NCBI GenBank assembly: GCA_009782825.1
Contig: WRII01000002.1
Coordinates: forward strand, 53,727-117,726
Direction: 5' to 3'
Origin: Peptococcaceae bacterium
GTDB taxonomy: Bacteria; Bacillota; Desulfitobacteriia; Desulfitobacteriales; Syntrophobotulaceae
Length of the DNA: 64,000 nt
Part shown: in pieces, positions 15,885 to 28,736 of the stretch
Layout of the letters: every line of letters begins with the position of its first letter
How positions within the stretch are numbered: the first letter of the stretch is position 1
Notes under the pieces: generated by a model
What the model was told of the DNA's origin: nothing
Seen by the model: the letters and a program-made list of their open reading frames with translations, nothing else
Database searches by the model: none
Translations under genes and position numbers: made by a program

Positions 15885-18800
15885 ATGGGACATCATCCAG
15901 TGAAGGTAGGGGTGCGGGAAAGGTGGAGCTATTCTCGGCTGCGGGAAGTCCTTGATATGCCCAACCTTATCGAGATTCAGCAGAATTCCTACAAGTGGTT
16001 TATGGAAGAGGGGCTGCGGGATATGTTTCATGACATTTCCCCGATTCAGGACTTTACCGGGACGCTGGTGTTGGAATTTACTGACTACAGTTTTGGCGAA
16101 CCTAAATATGAAGTGGATGAATGTAAGGAGCGCGATGTCAATTACGCGGCTCCCCTAAGGCTTCGTGTGCGTCTTTTTAATAAGGAAACCGGCGAAGTGA
16201 AGGAACAGGAAGTGTTCATGGGGGATTTCCCTCTGATGACGGACAAGGGAACTTTCATTATTAACGGCGCGGAACGAGTCATTGTCAGTCAGCTGGTGCG
16301 CTCTCCCGGGGTTTACTATTCGACCAATTTGGATCCCAGCGGGAAGAAGATTTTCGGCGCCACAATGATTCCTAACCGTGGGGCATGGCTGGAATTTGAG
16401 ACGGATGTTAATGATAATTTGTTTGTACGTGTGGATCGCACAAGAAAGCTGCCGGCGACGGTTTTGGTGCGGGCTTTGGGGTTCTCCTCCAACGCCAAGA
16501 TTTTGGAACTCTTTCAGGATAACGAAACCATCCGTGTGACTCTGGAAAAGGATGGATCTGAAACCAAGGAGGAAGCTCTGATTGAGATCTATAAAAGGCT
16601 GCGCCCGGGAGAACCGCCTACAGTGGATAACGCGCGGTCTTTGTTGGAGTCTTTGTTCTTTGATCCGAAACGGTACGATCTGGCTCGGGTCGGACGATAC
16701 AAATTGAACAAAAAACTGAACTTGGATATTCCGATGGAGATTCGTTACCTGACACCGGAGGATATCATTGCCAGCATTACAAAGATGTTGTCGATTATTG
16801 AGAATGGCGGCCCCGGCGATGATATTGATCACTTGGGCAACCGGCGCCTGCGTTCTGTGGGGGAGTTGCTGCAGAACCAATTTCGTATTGGGCTGTCCAG
16901 AATGGAACGGGTGGTTAGAGAACGTATGACCATTCAGGATATGGAGGGCATTACGCCTCAGGCGCTGATCAATATCCGTCCTGTGGTCGCGGTGATCAAG
17001 GAGTTTTTTGGCAGCAGCCAGCTGTCTCAGTTCATGGATCAGACGAATCCTTTGGCTGAGTTGACCCACAAGCGCCGTTTGAGCGCCCTGGGGCCGGGGG
17101 GATTGAGCCGGGAACGGGCTGGGTTCGAGGTGCGGGATGTGCATCACTCGCACTATGGCCGCATGTGCCCTATTGAGACCCCTGAAGGACCGAATATTGG
17201 CTTGATTGGCTCGCTTAGCACTTATGGCCGCATTGACGAGTATGGGTTTGTGGAAGCGCCGTACCGGAAGGTAGAGGAAGGCAGGGTCACGGATGAGATT
17301 CATTACCTGGACGCGGATGAAGAGGATAGGTATGCTGTGGCTCAGGCTAATGCTCATGTGAGTGATGAGGGCGTGTTTTTATCGGATAAAGTGGAGGCGC
17401 GTTTTGCGGATGATTTTGTGTTGGCGTCTCCGGATAGTTTGCACTATATGGATGTGTCTCCGAAACAGATGGTGTCCATTGCGACGGCCTTGATTCCTTT
17501 TTTGGAGCATGATGACGCCAACCGTGCTCTGATGGGGTCTAATATGCAGCGTCAAGCTGTGCCGCTGCTGCGCACGGATGCTCCCTGGGTGGGGACGGGT
17601 ATGGAATATAAGGCGGCTGTGGATTCGGGGGTGTGCGCTCTGGCTCCTTGTGAGGGGAGTGTCCAGCGTGTGACGGCTCAGGAGATTGTGATCAAGACGG
17701 ATTCCGGGCTGTTGGAAACGGTGAAGCTGCATAAATTTGTGCGCAGCAACCAGGGAACGTGTATCAACCAAAAGCCGATTGTGGACATCGGCAACAAGGT
17801 GAGGACGGGACAAGTTATTGCTGACGGACCTTCTACGGATCATGGAGAATTGGCGTTGGGCCGCAATGTTCTGGTGGCTTTTATGCCTTGGGAAGGCTAC
17901 AACTACGAGGACGCGATTTTGATCAGTGAAAAGCTGGTGAAGGATGATTATTTCACCTCTATTCATATTGAGGAGTATGAAGCGGATGCCCGGGATACCA
18001 AGTTGGGGCCGGAAGAAATCACCCGGGATATTCCCAATGTGGGTGAGGATGTGTTGAAGGATCTTGATGACCGCGGTATTGTGCGTATCGGCGCGGAAGT
18101 GCGGCCGGGAGATATCCTGGTGGGCAAGGTGACGCCGAAGGGAGAGACGGAGCTGACGGCGGAGGAACGGTTACTGCGGGCGATTTTTGGCGAGAAGGCC
18201 AGAGAGGTTCGCGATACGTCCCTGCGGGTGCCTCATGGGGAAGCGGGCAAGATTGTGGATGTCAAGGTTTTCAAAAGGGATAATGGCGATGAGCTGCCTC
18301 CGGGAGTTAATCAGCTGGTGCGTGTGTATATTGCGCAGAAGAGAAAGGTTTCTGTGGGGGACAAAATGGCCGGACGCCATGGCAACAAAGGTGTGATTTC
18401 CCGGATCATGCGCCAGGAGGATATGCCTTTTATGCCGGACGGAACGCCTATTGAAATTGTGCTGAATCCTCTTGGGGTTCCATCCCGTATGAATATCGGG
18501 CAGGTTATGGAAACCCATCTGGGCTGGGCGGCCAGCTGTCTTGGCTTGCATATGGCCAGCCCGGTTTTTGACGGCGCCACGGAGGCTGATATTTTTGAAA
18601 CACTGGGGAAAGCGGGGCTGCCCACGGATGGAAAAACTGTTCTTTACGACGGACGCACAGGAGAGCCTTTTGATAACAGGATCACTGTTGGGTACATGTA
18701 TATGCTGAAGCTCCATCATTTAGTAGACGATAAAATTCATGCCCGGTCAACGGGGCCTTATTCTCTGGTAACCCAGCAGCCTTTGGGCGGGAAAGCTCAA

Positions 18801-19337
18801 TTCGGCGGGCAGCGTTTCGGGGAAATGGAAGTGTGGGCGCTGGAAGCTTATGGCGCTTCGTATACGCTGCAAGAAATTCTGACGGTTAAATCTGACGATG
18901 TGGTGGGCCGGGTGAAAACTTATGAGGCCATTGTCAAAGGGGAAAATATTCCTGAACCTGGTGTGCCTGAATCCTTTAAGGTCTTGATCAAAGAGCTGCA
19001 AAGTCTGGCTTTGGATGTGTCGGTACTGTCTGACGCGGATGATGAAATCGAGATTCAGGAATTCGATGATGACGTGGCGGGTATCGCCCAGGAATTAGGT
19101 ATGGATATGAGTGAGGAGATGCCTGGAGTGCTGCTGGAAGGGAGATTCGGCTCCAAAGATGAGGGGGAAGAGGGTTTGGAAGAAACTCCGGGGCTCCTCT
19201 TGGTGGATGAAGAGGATTTGGATGATCCTGACGCCGAGGGTCTTGATGACCCGAACGACCCTGATGTTTTGCAAGGGCAAGCTTTAAGTAAAGAAAAACT
19301 TGATACGTTAGACGTAAGGGATGAGGACGACCTATAA
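15885..19337 (+). CDS. rpoB: RNA polymerase beta subunit
   Basis: A 1150-residue RpoB. Landmarks include the rifampicin pocket around [18 protein letters not shown] and [20 protein letters not shown], which has the ordinary sensitive-type Asp, His and Ser residues, then [33 protein letters not shown] and [15 protein letters not shown] near the C-terminus. After the last conserved segment there is an acidic tail of about 100 residues rich in Asp and Glu. Start ATG 15885 follows GGAAGGGAGAG. It is coupled to rpoC 25 bases on. Confidence 0.97.
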   Translation: MGHHPVKVGVRERWSYSRLREVLDMPNLIEIQQNSYKWFMEEGLRDMFHDISPIQDFTGTLVLEFTDYSFGEPKYEVDECKERDVNYAAPLRLRVRLFNKETGEVKEQEVFMGDFPLMTDKGTFIINGAERVIVSQLVRSPGVYYSTNLDPSGKKIFGATMIPNRGAWLEFETDVNDNLFVRVDRTRKLPATVLVRALGFSSNAKILELFQDNETIRVTLEKDGSETKEEALIEIYKRLRPGEPPTVDNARSLLESLFFDPKRYDLARVGRYKLNKKLNLDIPMEIRYLTPEDIIASITKMLSIIENGGPGDDIDHLGNRRLRSVGELLQNQFRIGLSRMERVVRERMTIQDMEGITPQALINIRPVVAVIKEFFGSSQLSQFMDQTNPLAELTHKRRLSALGPGGLSRERAGFEVRDVHHSHYGRMCPIETPEGPNIGLIGSLSTYGRIDEYGFVEAPYRKVEEGRVTDEIHYLDADEEDRYAVAQANAHVSDEGVFLSDKVEARFADDFVLASPDSLHYMDVSPKQMVSIATALIPFLEHDDANRALMGSNMQRQAVPLLRTDAPWVGTGMEYKAAVDSGVCALAPCEGSVQRVTAQEIVIKTDSGLLETVKLHKFVRSNQGTCINQKPIVDIGNKVRTGQVIADGPSTDHGELALGRNVLVAFMPWEGYNYEDAILISEKLVKDDYFTSIHIEEYEADARDTKLGPEEITRDIPNVGEDVLKDLDDRGIVRIGAEVRPGDILVGKVTPKGETELTAEERLLRAIFGEKAREVRDTSLRVPHGEAGKIVDVKVFKRDNGDELPPGVNQLVRVYIAQKRKVSVGDKMAGRHGNKGVISRIMRQEDMPFMPDGTPIEIVLNPLGVPSRMNIGQVMETHLGWAASCLGLHMASPVFDGATEADIFETLGKAGLPTDGKTVLYDGRTGEPFDNRITVGYMYMLKLHHLVDDKIHARSTGPYSLVTQQPLGGKAQFGGQRFGEMEVWALEAYGASYTLQEILTVKSDDVVGRVKTYEAIVKGENIPEPGVPESFKVLIKELQSLALDVSVLSDADDEIEIQEFDDDVAGIAQELGMDMSEEMPGVLLEGRFGSKDEGEEGLEETPGLLLVDEEDLDDPDAEGLDDPNDPDVLQGQALSKEKLDTLDVRDEDDL

Positions 19338-19361
19338 ACCTCGGCGAAAGGAGAGATGGAT

Positions 19362-22300
19362 TTGCTGGATGTGAACGGTTTTGACAGAATGCGTATTGGG
19401 CTGGCGTCTCCGGGTATGATCAGGAAGTGGTCTTATGGGGAGGTCAAAAAACCTGAAACGATCAACTACCGAACCTTGAAACCGGAAAGAGACGGATTGT
19501 TTTGTGAGCGGATTTTTGGCCCGACACGGGATTGGGAGTGTCACTGCGGCAAGTACAAGAGGGTTCGCTACAAAGGGATTATCTGTGACAGATGCGGTGT
19601 TGAGGTGACAAAATCCAAGGTGCGCCGGGAGAGAATGGGGCACATTGAGCTGGCGGCCCCTGTATCGCATATCTGGTATTTCAAAGGGATTCCCAGCCGT
19701 ATGGGTCTGCTGTTGGATATGTCTCCGCGGTCCTTGGAGAAGGTTCTCTACTTTGTCGCGTATATCGTTATTGATCCGGGGGAAACCCCTCTGATGAAAA
19801 AACAGCTTTTGACGGAAACGGAGTACCGGGAGGCCCGGGAGAAACATGGAAATGGCTTTCGGGCGGAGATGGGGGCGGAGGCCATCAAGACACTGCTGGA
19901 AGAGATTGACTTGGAGAAGCTGAACGAGGAACTCCGTACGGAACTCAAGGAGGTGTCCGGCCAGCGCAAGATCCGGGCTATCCGGCGCTTGGAAGTGGTG
20001 GAGGCCTTTGAAAAGTCGGGAAACATGCTGGAGTGGATGATTCTCGATGTTGTCCCTGTGATTTCGCCTGAACTCAGGCCGATGGTTCAATTGGATGGCG
20101 GGCGTTTTGCCACGTCGGATCTGAATGATTTGTACCGCCGTGTCATTAACCGCAACAACCGCCTCAAGAAACTTTTGGACTTGGGGGCTCCCGATATTAT
20201 TGTGCGTAACGAAAAGAGAATGCTGCAGGAAGCGGTGGACGCTCTGATTGACAATGGCCGCCGCGGACGTCCTGTGACAGGGCCGGGCAACCGTCCCCTG
20301 AAATCCTTAAGCGATATGCTCAAGGGCAAACAGGGGCGTTTCCGTCAGAATTTGCTGGGGAAACGCGTGGACTATTCTGGCCGGTCGGTGATTGTGGTCG
20401 GTCCCGCGCTGAGTTTGCATCAGTGCGGGTTGCCTAAAGAGATGGCCCTGGAGCTTTTCAAACCTTTTGTCATGAAGAATTTGGTCAAAGAAGGCCATGT
20501 TCATAATATCAAGAGCGCCAAACGCATGGTGGAGCGAGCCCGCCCTGAGGTCTGGGATGTTTTGGAGAAGGTGATTACCGAGCATCCGGTGCTGCTGAAC
20601 CGTGCTCCCACGCTGCACCGCTTGGGGATTCAAGCTTTTGAGCCTGTGCTGGTGGAAGGACGCGCCTTGCAGATTCACCCGCTGGTGTGTACGGCTTATA
20701 ATGCTGACTTCGACGGCGACCAAATGGCGGTTCATGTCCCTCTCAGCGCGGAAGCTCAGGCGGAAGCCCGTTTGCTCATGCTGTCGGCCCATAATATTTT
20801 GAACCCGAAAGACGGGCGGCCTGTGGCGTCTCCGACAAAGGATATGGTGCTGGGATGTTATTACCTGACTTTGGAACAAGAAAATGTCCAGGGACATGGT
20901 AAGATTTTTAAGGATGAAGATGAGGCCAGACTGGCTTATGATTCCAAAGCGATCCATCTTCATGCCAAAATCAGCGTTCGTCAGCAAGATGGGACACGTC
21001 TGGAAACCACAGTAGGACGCCTGATTTTTAATGAGATCATCCCGGCGGAAGTGGGCTATATTAATAGTCTGGTGACGAAGAAAGTCCTGGATCAGATCGT
21101 GGCGACCTCTTATCGTTTGGGCGGTTATGAGAAAACAGCTCGATTGCTGGATGGTGTGAAGAGCCTGGGATTCCGTTTTTCAACCCAAGCGGGGACGACG
21201 GTCAGCATCAGCGACCTGGAGGTACCGGAATCGAAAAAGGATATTCTGGCGTTGGCGGATACCGATGTGGCTAAAACAGAAACCCAATACCGGCGTGGTC
21301 TGATCACAGATGAAGAGCGCCGCAATTTAGTTATTGAGATTTGGACCAAGGCCAACGATGATGTCAGTAAGGCTTTGATGGAGACGTTGGATCCGTTGAA
21401 CCCGGTCTATATGATGGCTTATTCCGGCGCCCGGGGGAACATCCAACAGCTGCGGCAGCTGGCCGGGATGCGCGGCCTCATGGCGGATCCGTCGGGTCAG
21501 ACGATCGAATTGCCCATCAAGGCGAACTTCCGGGAGGGACTCACCGTTTTGGAGTACTTCATTTCCTCCCACGGAGCCCGCAAAGGACTGGCTGATACGG
21601 CTCTCAGGACGGCGGACTCAGGGTATCTGACCCGCCGGCTCGTCGATGTTTCTCAGGATGTCATTGTGCGTGAGGATGATTGTGGGGTCGATCACGGCAT
21701 CATTGTCGAAGATATCCGTGAAGGTATGGAAATGATTGAAAAACTGGAGGAGCGCTTGGTGGGGCGCTATGTCGTTCGGCCCATCGCCCATCCGGATACA
21801 GGGGAGATCTTTGCTGAACCTGGTGTGGAAATTGATGAGGACGCGGCTAAGGCCATTGCTGAGGTCTGTGACAAAGCGGAAATCCGTTCGGTTCTGACCT
21901 GTCAAACGCGCTACGGTGTGTGCAAGAAGTGTTACGGACGCAACCTGGCCACAGGACGCCATGTGGAAATTGGGGAAGCGGTGGGGATTATTGCCGCCCA
22001 ATCCATTGGGGAGCCTGGCACTCAGCTGACCATGCGGACTTTCCATACCGGCGGCGTGGCCGGAGACGATATTACCCAAGGTTTGCCCAGGGTGGAGGAG
22101 CTGTTTGAAGCGCGCAAGCCCAAAGGGCAGGCTGTGATTACCGAGGTCGAGGGAACCGTGGCTATCCGCGAAACCAAAGGCAAGCGGGAAATTGAGATTA
22201 CCACTCCCGAAGGCGAGCATGAACTGTACTCCGCGCCTTTTGGCTCACGCCTGAGAGTGCATGACGGCCAAAGTGTAACCCCAGGGGATGAGCTGACGGA

Positions 22301-23006
22301 AGGAAGCGTCAACCCTCATGATATGTTGAAGGTCAGAGGGCTTACAGGGGTTCAAGTCTATTTGCTGGGAGAAGTCCAGAGGGTCTACCGCCTCCAAGGG
22401 GTAGATATCAATGACAAGCATATTGAAGTTATGGTACGGCAGATGCTGCGCAAGGTTAAGATTGAAGATGCCGGAGACACCTCGATGCTTCCCGGCGGCC
22501 TGGTCGATGTCTTCGAGTGTCAGACGGAAAACGAACAGGCCTTGGCCGCAGGCGGGGCTCCCGCACAAACCCGGCCCGTTCTTCTCGGCATCACGAAAGC
22601 TTCTCTGGCCACAGATTCATTCCTGTCGGCGGCTTCCTTCCAGGAAACCACCCGGGTTTTGACTGAAGCCGCCATCAAAGGCAAGATCGATCCGCTGATT
22701 GGGCTCAAAGAAAATGTCATTATCGGTAAGCTGATTCCTGCCGGCACGGGGATGTCGCGTTATCGAAGCTTGCGCATGTTTGAAGACGGTATTGAAGTTG
22801 ATGTTCAGCAGCGTTGGGAAGAGGAAGAGAACTATACCCCAATTTATGAAGAACACCTTTCCTTAGAAGATCTTCCCGACGATGAAGATGAGGAGAGCGA
22901 CGACTTCATGGATGATGTTATAGATATTTTGGATGACTCTGACGATCCTATGGATGAGGCTGAAGAGGCTGAGGCTGCCGATGATTTTGAAGAGGTTTTG
23001 GTCTAG
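19362..23006 (+). CDS. rpoC: RNA polymerase beta' subunit
   Basis: An RpoC of 1214 residues. The N-terminal zinc ribbon ([15 protein letters not shown]), the catalytic [12 protein letters not shown] with three Asp for Mg, the second zinc site ([13 protein letters not shown]) and the [20 protein letters not shown] segment are all visible. The usual Firmicutes N-terminus is MLDVN; TTG 19362 gives exactly MLDVNGF and has AAAGGAG 8-9 bases upstream, while ATG 19356 is too close to that site. The C-terminus carries an acidic tail of about 50 residues, as in RpoB. A dispersed GAAGGATATCA motif lies 20 bases after the stop. Confidence 0.96.
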   Translation: MLDVNGFDRMRIGLASPGMIRKWSYGEVKKPETINYRTLKPERDGLFCERIFGPTRDWECHCGKYKRVRYKGIICDRCGVEVTKSKVRRERMGHIELAAPVSHIWYFKGIPSRMGLLLDMSPRSLEKVLYFVAYIVIDPGETPLMKKQLLTETEYREAREKHGNGFRAEMGAEAIKTLLEEIDLEKLNEELRTELKEVSGQRKIRAIRRLEVVEAFEKSGNMLEWMILDVVPVISPELRPMVQLDGGRFATSDLNDLYRRVINRNNRLKKLLDLGAPDIIVRNEKRMLQEAVDALIDNGRRGRPVTGPGNRPLKSLSDMLKGKQGRFRQNLLGKRVDYSGRSVIVVGPALSLHQCGLPKEMALELFKPFVMKNLVKEGHVHNIKSAKRMVERARPEVWDVLEKVITEHPVLLNRAPTLHRLGIQAFEPVLVEGRALQIHPLVCTAYNADFDGDQMAVHVPLSAEAQAEARLLMLSAHNILNPKDGRPVASPTKDMVLGCYYLTLEQENVQGHGKIFKDEDEARLAYDSKAIHLHAKISVRQQDGTRLETTVGRLIFNEIIPAEVGYINSLVTKKVLDQIVATSYRLGGYEKTARLLDGVKSLGFRFSTQAGTTVSISDLEVPESKKDILALADTDVAKTETQYRRGLITDEERRNLVIEIWTKANDDVSKALMETLDPLNPVYMMAYSGARGNIQQLRQLAGMRGLMADPSGQTIELPIKANFREGLTVLEYFISSHGARKGLADTALRTADSGYLTRRLVDVSQDVIVREDDCGVDHGIIVEDIREGMEMIEKLEERLVGRYVVRPIAHPDTGEIFAEPGVEIDEDAAKAIAEVCDKAEIRSVLTCQTRYGVCKKCYGRNLATGRHVEIGEAVGIIAAQSIGEPGTQLTMRTFHTGGVAGDDITQGLPRVEELFEARKPKGQAVITEVEGTVAIRETKGKREIEITTPEGEHELYSAPFGSRLRVHDGQSVTPGDELTEGSVNPHDMLKVRGLTGVQVYLLGEVQRVYRLQGVDINDKHIEVMVRQMLRKVKIEDAGDTSMLPGGLVDVFECQTENEQALAAGGAPAQTRPVLLGITKASLATDSFLSAASFQETTRVLTEAAIKGKIDPLIGLKENVIIGKLIPAGTGMSRYRSLRMFEDGIEVDVQQRWEEEENYTPIYEEHLSLEDLPDDEDEESDDFMDDVIDILDDSDDPMDEAEEAEAADDFEEVLV

Positions 23007-23023
23007 ATGCGATATCGGCTGTT

Positions 23024-23040
23024 TTGAAGGATATCAGCTG
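23024..23040 (+). repeat. GAAGGATATCA intergenic motif after rpoC
   Basis: TTGAAGGATATCAGCTG, one copy of a partly palindromic motif found at several places in the window (see 11165, 23763, 33231, 36609, 41126, 55168). Confidence 0.7.
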
Positions 23041-23097
23041 TGATGTACGGCGATGTGCGATTGGGATATTCCTGATCGTACATCGAACCGTTATTAT

Positions 23098-23129
23098 TTA
23101 TCCATATAAAAAATTATCCATATAAAAAA
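23098..23129 (+). repeat. 16-bp tandem duplication
   Basis: TTATCCATATAAAAAA occurs twice head to tail, upstream of the str operon promoter. Confidence 0.9.
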
Positions 23130-23190
23130 TCGTAACATCTTCTTATCTTTTTAATTTTTTTACTTTTTCTTATGGGGGATCATAATTTCC

Positions 23191-23218
23191 TTGACAGCAA
23201 GAAAACATATGATAGAAT
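23191..23218 (+). promoter_or_regulatory. str operon promoter
   Basis: TTGACA (23191-23196), 16 bases, TAGAAT (23213-23218), 122 bases ahead of rpsL. No L7Ae-type ribosomal gene lies between rpoC and rpsL, so the str operon appears to start here. Confidence 0.75.
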
Positions 23219-23242
23219 AGTAAAGTCTGACCTGAATCGAGA

Positions 23243-23305
23243 GTTCGAGATCCGAGGGTTCAATATTCAAGAATTCAAGAGTATCGAGCCTCTCGAATCT
23301 CGAAC
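23243..23305 (+). promoter_or_regulatory. Stem-loop in the rpsL leader
   Basis: GTTCGAGAT (23243-23251) pairs with ATCTCGAAC (23297-23305), and GAGG with CCTC inside it. The stem ends about 25 bases before the ribosome-binding site AAAGGAGGTG. It is a candidate autoregulatory or attenuating structure; no known ribosomal protein leader class is recognised. Confidence 0.5.
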
Positions 23306-23340
23306 ATCGAATATCAAATAGCGAAAAAGGAGGTGTTAAG

Positions 23341-23760
23341 ATGCCGACAATCAATCAGCTGATCCGCAAGGGAAGGGAAAAAGTAACGCACAAATCCACA
23401 TCTCCCGCCCTACAATGGGGATATAACTCCCTCAAGCGCCGCAGTTATCCTTCGGAAGGATCGCCGCAAAAAAGAGGGGTATGCACCAAGGTGTCAACCA
23501 CGACGCCGAAGAAACCGAACTCAGCCCTCAGGAAGATCGCCCGTGTTCGTTTGGTCAATGGGATTGAAGTGACATGCTACATCCCAGGCATTGGCCACAA
23601 TCTTCAGGAACACTCCTATGTCCTGGTACGCGGAGGCAGGGTGAAGGATCTGCCAGGAGTACGTTATCACATCATTCGTGGGGCCATTGATACCACGGGT
23701 GTGGCCAATCGGAATCAGGCCCGTTCCAAATATGGAACCAAGAGAGCAAAGAAGAAGTAA
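23341..23760 (+). CDS. rpsL: Ribosomal protein S12
   Basis: A 139-residue S12 of the decoding centre. [13 protein letters not shown] and the [30 protein letters not shown] loops are intact, with Lys at the two positions where streptomycin resistance changes usually occur, so a sensitive-type sequence is expected. An insertion of about 14 residues near position 30 ([14 protein letters not shown]) is usual for Firmicutes S12. AAAGGAGGTG precedes the ATG. Confidence 0.97.
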   Translation: MPTINQLIRKGREKVTHKSTSPALQWGYNSLKRRSYPSEGSPQKRGVCTKVSTTTPKKPNSALRKIARVRLVNGIEVTCYIPGIGHNLQEHSYVLVRGGRVKDLPGVRYHIIRGAIDTTGVANRNQARSKYGTKRAKKK

Positions 23761-23762
23761 AG

Positions 23763-23799
23763 TTGAAGGATATCAACTTCGTTGAAGGTCAACTTCAAC
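23763..23799 (+). repeat. GAAGGATATCA intergenic motif, doubled
   Basis: GTTGAAGGATATCAACTTC is followed at once by GTTGAAGGTCAACTTCAAC, two related near-palindromes between rpsL and rpsG. Confidence 0.7.
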
Positions 23800-23825
23800 A
23801 ATTCTGCCGGAAAGGAGGGAAATAA

Positions 23826-24296
<471 letters not shown>

Positions 24297-24322
24297 AAGA
24301 AAATTGAGAAAGGTGATCACAA

Positions 24323-26407
24323 GTGGCTAGGCAGGTATCATTGGAAAAGGTTCGGAATATTGGCATCATGGCACATATCGATGCGGGAAAAACCACGACT
24401 ACAGAACGTATTTTGTTCTATACGGGCCGTGTGCATAAGCTCGGCGAAGTTCACGACGGCGCCGCGACGATGGACTTCATGGTTCAGGAGCAGGAGCGGG
24501 GAATTACCATTACCTCCGCCGCAACAACAGCTCAATGGCGGGATCACAGTATCAATATTATCGATACACCCGGACATGTGGATTTCACCATCGAGGTCGA
24601 AAGGTCCCTCAGGGTTCTGGATGGCGCAGTAGCGGTATTCTGTTCTGTGGGAGGCGTAGAGCCTCAATCTGAAACGGTATGGCGCCAGGCTGACCGCTAT
24701 GGCGTTCCTCGAATAGCCTATATCAATAAAATGGACCGGGTAGGGGCTGATTTCTTTCGGGGAGTCACCATGATTTCGGAACGGCTCAGTGCGAATCCGG
24801 TTCCTGTTCAGCTTCCTATAGGCGCGGAAGAGAACTTCAAAGGATTTATTGACTTGGTCGCCATGAAAGCCACCCTCTTTACCGATGACCTGGGCCATTC
24901 CGCCGAGACCACAGAGATTCCCGCTGAATTGCGTGAGAGTGCCCAAGAATATCGGGAGAAGCTTCTGGAAGTGATTTCGGAAACAGATGAAGGGATCATG
25001 GAAAAATATCTGGAAGGCCGGGAGGCTGATATTACCGAGCAGGAAATCAAACAGGCGATTCGCCAAGCCACAATCTCCTTAAAGCTGATTCCCGTCTTCT
25101 GTGGATCCTCCTTTAAAAACAAAGGCGTACAGGCCCTGCTGGATGCGGTGGTAGACTACATGCCTTCACCTTTGGATATTCCGCCAGTCTCGGGCATCAA
25201 CCCCGATACCGAAGAAGAAGAAACCCGCCGGCCCAGCGACGACGAAGCCTTCTCCGCTCTGGCCTTTAAAATTGTTTCAGATCCTTATGTGGGGAGGCTG
25301 GCCTTTTTCCGCGTCTATTCAGGAGTTCTCCCCTCCGGGTCTTATGTCTACAATTCGGCTCGGGACCGCAAGGAACGAGTCGGGCGCATTCTGCGCATGC
25401 ACGCCAATCACCGGGAAGAAGTTCAGGAAGTCCGCGCAGGGGATATCGCTGCCGCCGTGGGGTTCAAAGAAATTTCCACAGGGGACTCCCTGTGCGATGA
25501 CAAAAACCGTATTGTTCTGGAAGCTATCGATTTCCCTGAACCCGTGATTTCTATTGCCATTGAACCTAAAACCAAAGTCGATCAGGATAGGTTGGGCGGG
25601 GCTTTGGCAAAACTAACAGAAGAGGATCCCACCTTCCGCATGCATACAGACGAAGAATCAGGGCAGACCATTATTGAAGGGATGGGCGAACTCCATCTGG
25701 AGATTATTGTAGATCGCCTGCAGCGGGAGTTCAAAGTCGAATGCAATATTGGACGGCCCCAGGTAGCTTATCGGGAGACCCTGCGCAAAACAGTCAAAGC
25801 CGAAGGCAAATTTGTCCGCCAGAGCGGGGGCCGCGGCCAGTACGGACATTGCTGGGTTGAGCTCGAACCCCGGGAAGCCGGCAGTGGATTTCTCTTTGAA
25901 AGTAAGATTGTGGGAGGAATTATTCCGAAAGAGTATATTCAGCCCATTCAAAATGGTATTGTAGAAGCCATGCAAAACGGCATTCTGGCCGGATATCCGG
26001 TCCTCGACATTAAAGCCACCGTCTATGACGGATCTTTTCACGATGTTGATTCCTCGGAAATGGCTTTTAAAATAGCCGGATCCATGGCGTTCAAGTCGGG
26101 GGCCGCCAAAGCCGATCCCGTGATCTTGGAGCCGATTATGAAAGTAGAAGTGGTTGTGCCTGATGAATATATGGGAGAAGTGATTGGGGACATGAACGCC
26201 CGCAGAGGGCGTATCGAAGGGATGGAGATGCGCGGCAACACACAGATTGTCCGGGGATTTGTGCCCCTGGCCGAAATGTTTGGCTACGCGACAGACCTGA
26301 GATCCAAGACCCAAGGACGCGGAACCTATATGATGCAGTCCGACCACTATGAGGCGGTACCGCAAAATATCGCCAATGGCATCATTGCCAAAAGGCAAGG
26401 ACTTTGA
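24323..26407 (+). CDS. fusA: Elongation factor G
   Basis: A 694-residue translocase GTPase. G1 [11 protein letters not shown]2 [11 protein letters not shown]3 DTPGHVDFT and G4 NKMDR are all present, followed by domains II-V including [16 protein letters not shown] residues and [12 protein letters not shown]. The start is GTG 24323 after GAAAGGTGATC. It lies between rpsG and tuf in the str operon. Confidence 0.97.
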   Translation: MARQVSLEKVRNIGIMAHIDAGKTTTTERILFYTGRVHKLGEVHDGAATMDFMVQEQERGITITSAATTAQWRDHSINIIDTPGHVDFTIEVERSLRVLDGAVAVFCSVGGVEPQSETVWRQADRYGVPRIAYINKMDRVGADFFRGVTMISERLSANPVPVQLPIGAEENFKGFIDLVAMKATLFTDDLGHSAETTEIPAELRESAQEYREKLLEVISETDEGIMEKYLEGREADITEQEIKQAIRQATISLKLIPVFCGSSFKNKGVQALLDAVVDYMPSPLDIPPVSGINPDTEEEETRRPSDDEAFSALAFKIVSDPYVGRLAFFRVYSGVLPSGSYVYNSARDRKERVGRILRMHANHREEVQEVRAGDIAAAVGFKEISTGDSLCDDKNRIVLEAIDFPEPVISIAIEPKTKVDQDRLGGALAKLTEEDPTFRMHTDEESGQTIIEGMGELHLEIIVDRLQREFKVECNIGRPQVAYRETLRKTVKAEGKFVRQSGGRGQYGHCWVELEPREAGSGFLFESKIVGGIIPKEYIQPIQNGIVEAMQNGILAGYPVLDIKATVYDGSFHDVDSSEMAFKIAGSMAFKSGAAKADPVILEPIMKVEVVVPDEYMGEVIGDMNARRGRIEGMEMRGNTQIVRGFVPLAEMFGYATDLRSKTQGRGTYMMQSDHYEAVPQNIANGIIAKRQGL

Positions 26408-26476
26408 CATGTCAAAGGTGTGACTTATGACGTGTCAAAGGTGTGACTCATGATGTGTCAAAGGTGTAACTCATGA
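26408..26476 (+). repeat. 23-bp tandem repeat, three copies, between fusA and tuf
   Basis: Three units at 26408-26430, 26431-26453 and 26454-26476 share the core GTCAAAGGTGTGACTCATGA with one or two changes each. No spacers. They separate two of the most highly expressed genes and would be transcribed. Confidence 0.95.
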
Positions 26477-26500
26477 TCAATTATTAAGGAGTGAATCAAA

Positions 26501-27706
26501 ATGGCTAAGCAAAAGTATGAACGCAACAAACCCCATGTCAATGTGGGAACCATTGGTCACGTGGACCATGGCAAAACCACGACCACGGCAGCCATCACGT
26601 TAGTTCTGTCAAAAACCGGCGGCGCTCAAGCCACAACTTTTGATCAGATTGACAAAGCCCCTGAAGAAAGAGAGCGCGGCATCACGATCTCTACAGCTCA
26701 CGTGGAATACGAAACTGCAGCCAGGCATTACGCCCATGTGGACTGCCCCGGACATGCTGACTACATCAAAAACATGATTACCGGCGCGGCACAAATGGAC
26801 GGAGCCATCCTGGTGGTATCTGCTGCCGACGGCCCCATGCAGCAGACCCGTGAACATATCATTTTGGCCAAGCAAGTGAATGTGCCCAGTATGGTTGTGT
26901 GGCTGAACAAAGTCGATATGGTTGACGACCCTGAACTCTTGGAACTTGTGGAAATGGAAGTCCGCGAATTGCTTTCCAACTATGAATTTCCCGGAGATGA
27001 CATTCCTGTGATCCCCGGTTCAGGTCTGAAAGCCTTGGAATGCGGCTGTGGATCCCGGGACTGCGAATGGTGTGGTAAAATCTGGGATCTCATGGATGCG
27101 GTAGATTCCTATATTCCGACCCCTGAGCGCGATGTTGACAAACCCTTCCTGATGCCCGTTGAAGACGTGTTTACGATTCAGGGCCGCGGAACCGTTGCCA
27201 CAGGGCGCGTAGAGAGGGGAACTCTCAAAATCCAGGAAGATGTTGAAATTGTTGGATTCTCCGATGAGATCCGCAAAACAGTATGTACAGGGATTGAAAT
27301 GTTCCACAAAATGATGGATCAGACCGTGGCAGGTGAAAACGTCGGCTTGCTGTTGCGCGGAGTGGAAAGAAAAGACATCCAGCGCGGTATGGTTCTGTCC
27401 AAACCGAAGAGCATTACCCCTCATACCAAGTTTGAAGCCCGTATCTATATTCTCACCAAAGACGAAGGAGGCCGCCATTCTCCCTTTGTCAGCAATTACC
27501 GCCCCCAGTTCTATTTCAGAACCACTGACGTGACCGGCATTATCACTCTTCCCGAAGATGTTCCCATGGTTATGCCGGGAGACGAGGACGTTGTGATTAC
27601 CGTCGAATTTGTAACCCCTATTGCCTTGGAGGAAGGATTGACGTTCGCCATCCGCGAGGGCGGCAAAACCATTGCCCGGGGTATGGTCACCAAGATTATC
27701 GATTGA
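26501..27706 (+). CDS. tuf: Elongation factor Tu
   Basis: A 401-residue EF-Tu that delivers aminoacyl-tRNA. G1 [15 protein letters not shown]3 DCPGHADY and G4 NKVDM are intact. Between LKALE and the [12 protein letters not shown] helix, where many EF-Tu have a short acidic turn, this protein has four cysteines, Cys181, 183, 188 and 191 (C-x-C-x4-C-x2-C), which look able to bind a metal. Only one tuf copy is seen in the window. It ends the str operon, followed by a strong terminator. Confidence 0.97.
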   Translation: MAKQKYERNKPHVNVGTIGHVDHGKTTTTAAITLVLSKTGGAQATTFDQIDKAPEERERGITISTAHVEYETAARHYAHVDCPGHADYIKNMITGAAQMDGAILVVSAADGPMQQTREHIILAKQVNVPSMVVWLNKVDMVDDPELLELVEMEVRELLSNYEFPGDDIPVIPGSGLKALECGCGSRDCEWCGKIWDLMDAVDSYIPTPERDVDKPFLMPVEDVFTIQGRGTVATGRVERGTLKIQEDVEIVGFSDEIRKTVCTGIEMFHKMMDQTVAGENVGLLLRGVERKDIQRGMVLSKPKSITPHTKFEARIYILTKDEGGRHSPFVSNYRPQFYFRTTDVTGIITLPEDVPMVMPGDEDVVITVEFVTPIALEEGLTFAIREGGKTIARGMVTKIID

Positions 27707-27767
27707 GCTCTGAACAGGACCTGATTCTGGGAAGGGCTCAACACCCAACCTGACATGTTCTGTTTGA

Positions 27768-27806
27768 GAGAGTTGCCCGTCCTGCGACGGGCAACTCTCC
27801 CTTTTC
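27768..27806 (+). terminator. Intrinsic terminator of the str operon
   Basis: GAGAGTTGCCCGTC (27768-27781) pairs perfectly with GACGGGCAACTCTC (27786-27799) around CTGC, then CCTTTTCC. It separates tuf from rpsJ, so rpsJ is likely transcribed anew. The bases between here and rpsJ hold no clear promoter. Confidence 0.9.
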
Positions 27807-27903
27807 CTCAACTTGATTCTGGTGCGAACAGTCAATTTGCGCCAACTGCAGCGCAATCCAACTTACTATTTCGTATAAAAAAAACTAGGAGGTTAAAAAC
27901 CGA

Positions 27904-28212
27904 ATGAGTGGCCAGAAAATCAGAATCCGGCTGAAAGCGTTCGACCACAGAACCTTGGACCAATCGGCAGAACGCATAGTTGATACCGCCAAACGGACAG
28001 GCGCCGGCATCAACGGGCCTATCCCACTGCCTACAGAAAAGGGGATTTACACCATTTTGCGCTCTCCCCATGTCAACAAAGATTCACGGGAGCAGTTTGA
28101 AATGAGAACCCATAAGAGGCTGATCGATATCCTGAATCCGACGTCGAAAACAGTGGAAGCTTTGATGAAAATGGATCTTCCCGCGGGTGTGGATGTGGAA
28201 CTGAAGCTGTAG
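27904..28212 (+). CDS. rpsJ: Ribosomal protein S10
   Basis: A 102-residue S10 (NusE), which also works with NusG and NusB in antitermination. [16 protein letters not shown] and the [20 protein letters not shown] segment are standard. CTAGGAGGT precedes the ATG. Unusually, rplC does not follow directly; about 820 bases intervene. Confidence 0.97.
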   Translation: MSGQKIRIRLKAFDHRTLDQSAERIVDTAKRTGAGINGPIPLPTEKGIYTILRSPHVNKDSREQFEMRTHKRLIDILNPTSKTVEALMKMDLPAGVDVELKL

Positions 28213-28364
28213 CCAAGCTTGAATACAACTGAATACAGCAACTTGCGGCAGCATCGAGAAATTGTTGTAGATAACGGCGGGAAACCAAACACGCCTTATA
28301 AGGCGGGCAAGCCCAACTAGTTTATTCCATGAGGAGATAAAAGCAGAAAGGAATGTTCTTGATA

Positions 28365-28631
28365 ATGAAAGTATGGAAGTATCAATATGGCGAAAACATA
28401 ATTGAAGTACGAAACAAAGATGGCTTGGGTAGCGACTTATTTGTGAATGGTCAGAAACAAGATGAAAAATTAGGCATTCGATTTAGTAGTACTCATAATG
28501 GCAAGTTAGACAGCGGTGAAGAAGTAAAGGCTTCATTAGGAGGTACGTGGAAAATAGAGTGTTCTCTTTTTGTCGATAATAAATTACAGACCCCCATAGA
28601 AGAAAGAAAAATCAGGAAAAAAGATTTATAG
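28365..28631 (+). CDS. Small hypothetical protein inserted in the S10 region
   Basis: An 88-residue hydrophilic protein without signal or membrane segment. It starts MKVWKYQYGENIIEVRNK and repeats a beta-strand-like pattern (LFVNGQKQDEK, then LFVDNKLQTPIE). I do not recognise a named family. Its sequence is clearly more AT-rich than the ribosomal genes either side. AAAGGA lies about 12 bases before ATG 28365; an in-frame ATG at 28353 abuts that site. It interrupts the normally contiguous rpsJ-rplC pair, suggesting acquisition. Confidence 0.6.
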   Translation: MKVWKYQYGENIIEVRNKDGLGSDLFVNGQKQDEKLGIRFSSTHNGKLDSGEEVKASLGGTWKIECSLFVDNKLQTPIEERKIRKKDL

Positions 28632-28736
28632 TTTTGGGGAAACGAGAATAGGATAGCTTACCCTGAACGGCTCACAAAGCCAAAGATAAATTAACGTAAA
28701 AATTAATGGCCAACGCCAATAAGCCAATCATCCAGC

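Noticed and set aside
17000..17200. Possible rifampicin-resistance residues in RpoB
   Set aside because: The pocket ([16 protein letters not shown]) has the ordinary sensitive residues.
16155..17357. Minus-strand open frame of 400 codons
   Set aside because: It is opposite rpoB, which is unmistakable, and reads as low-complexity without family features.
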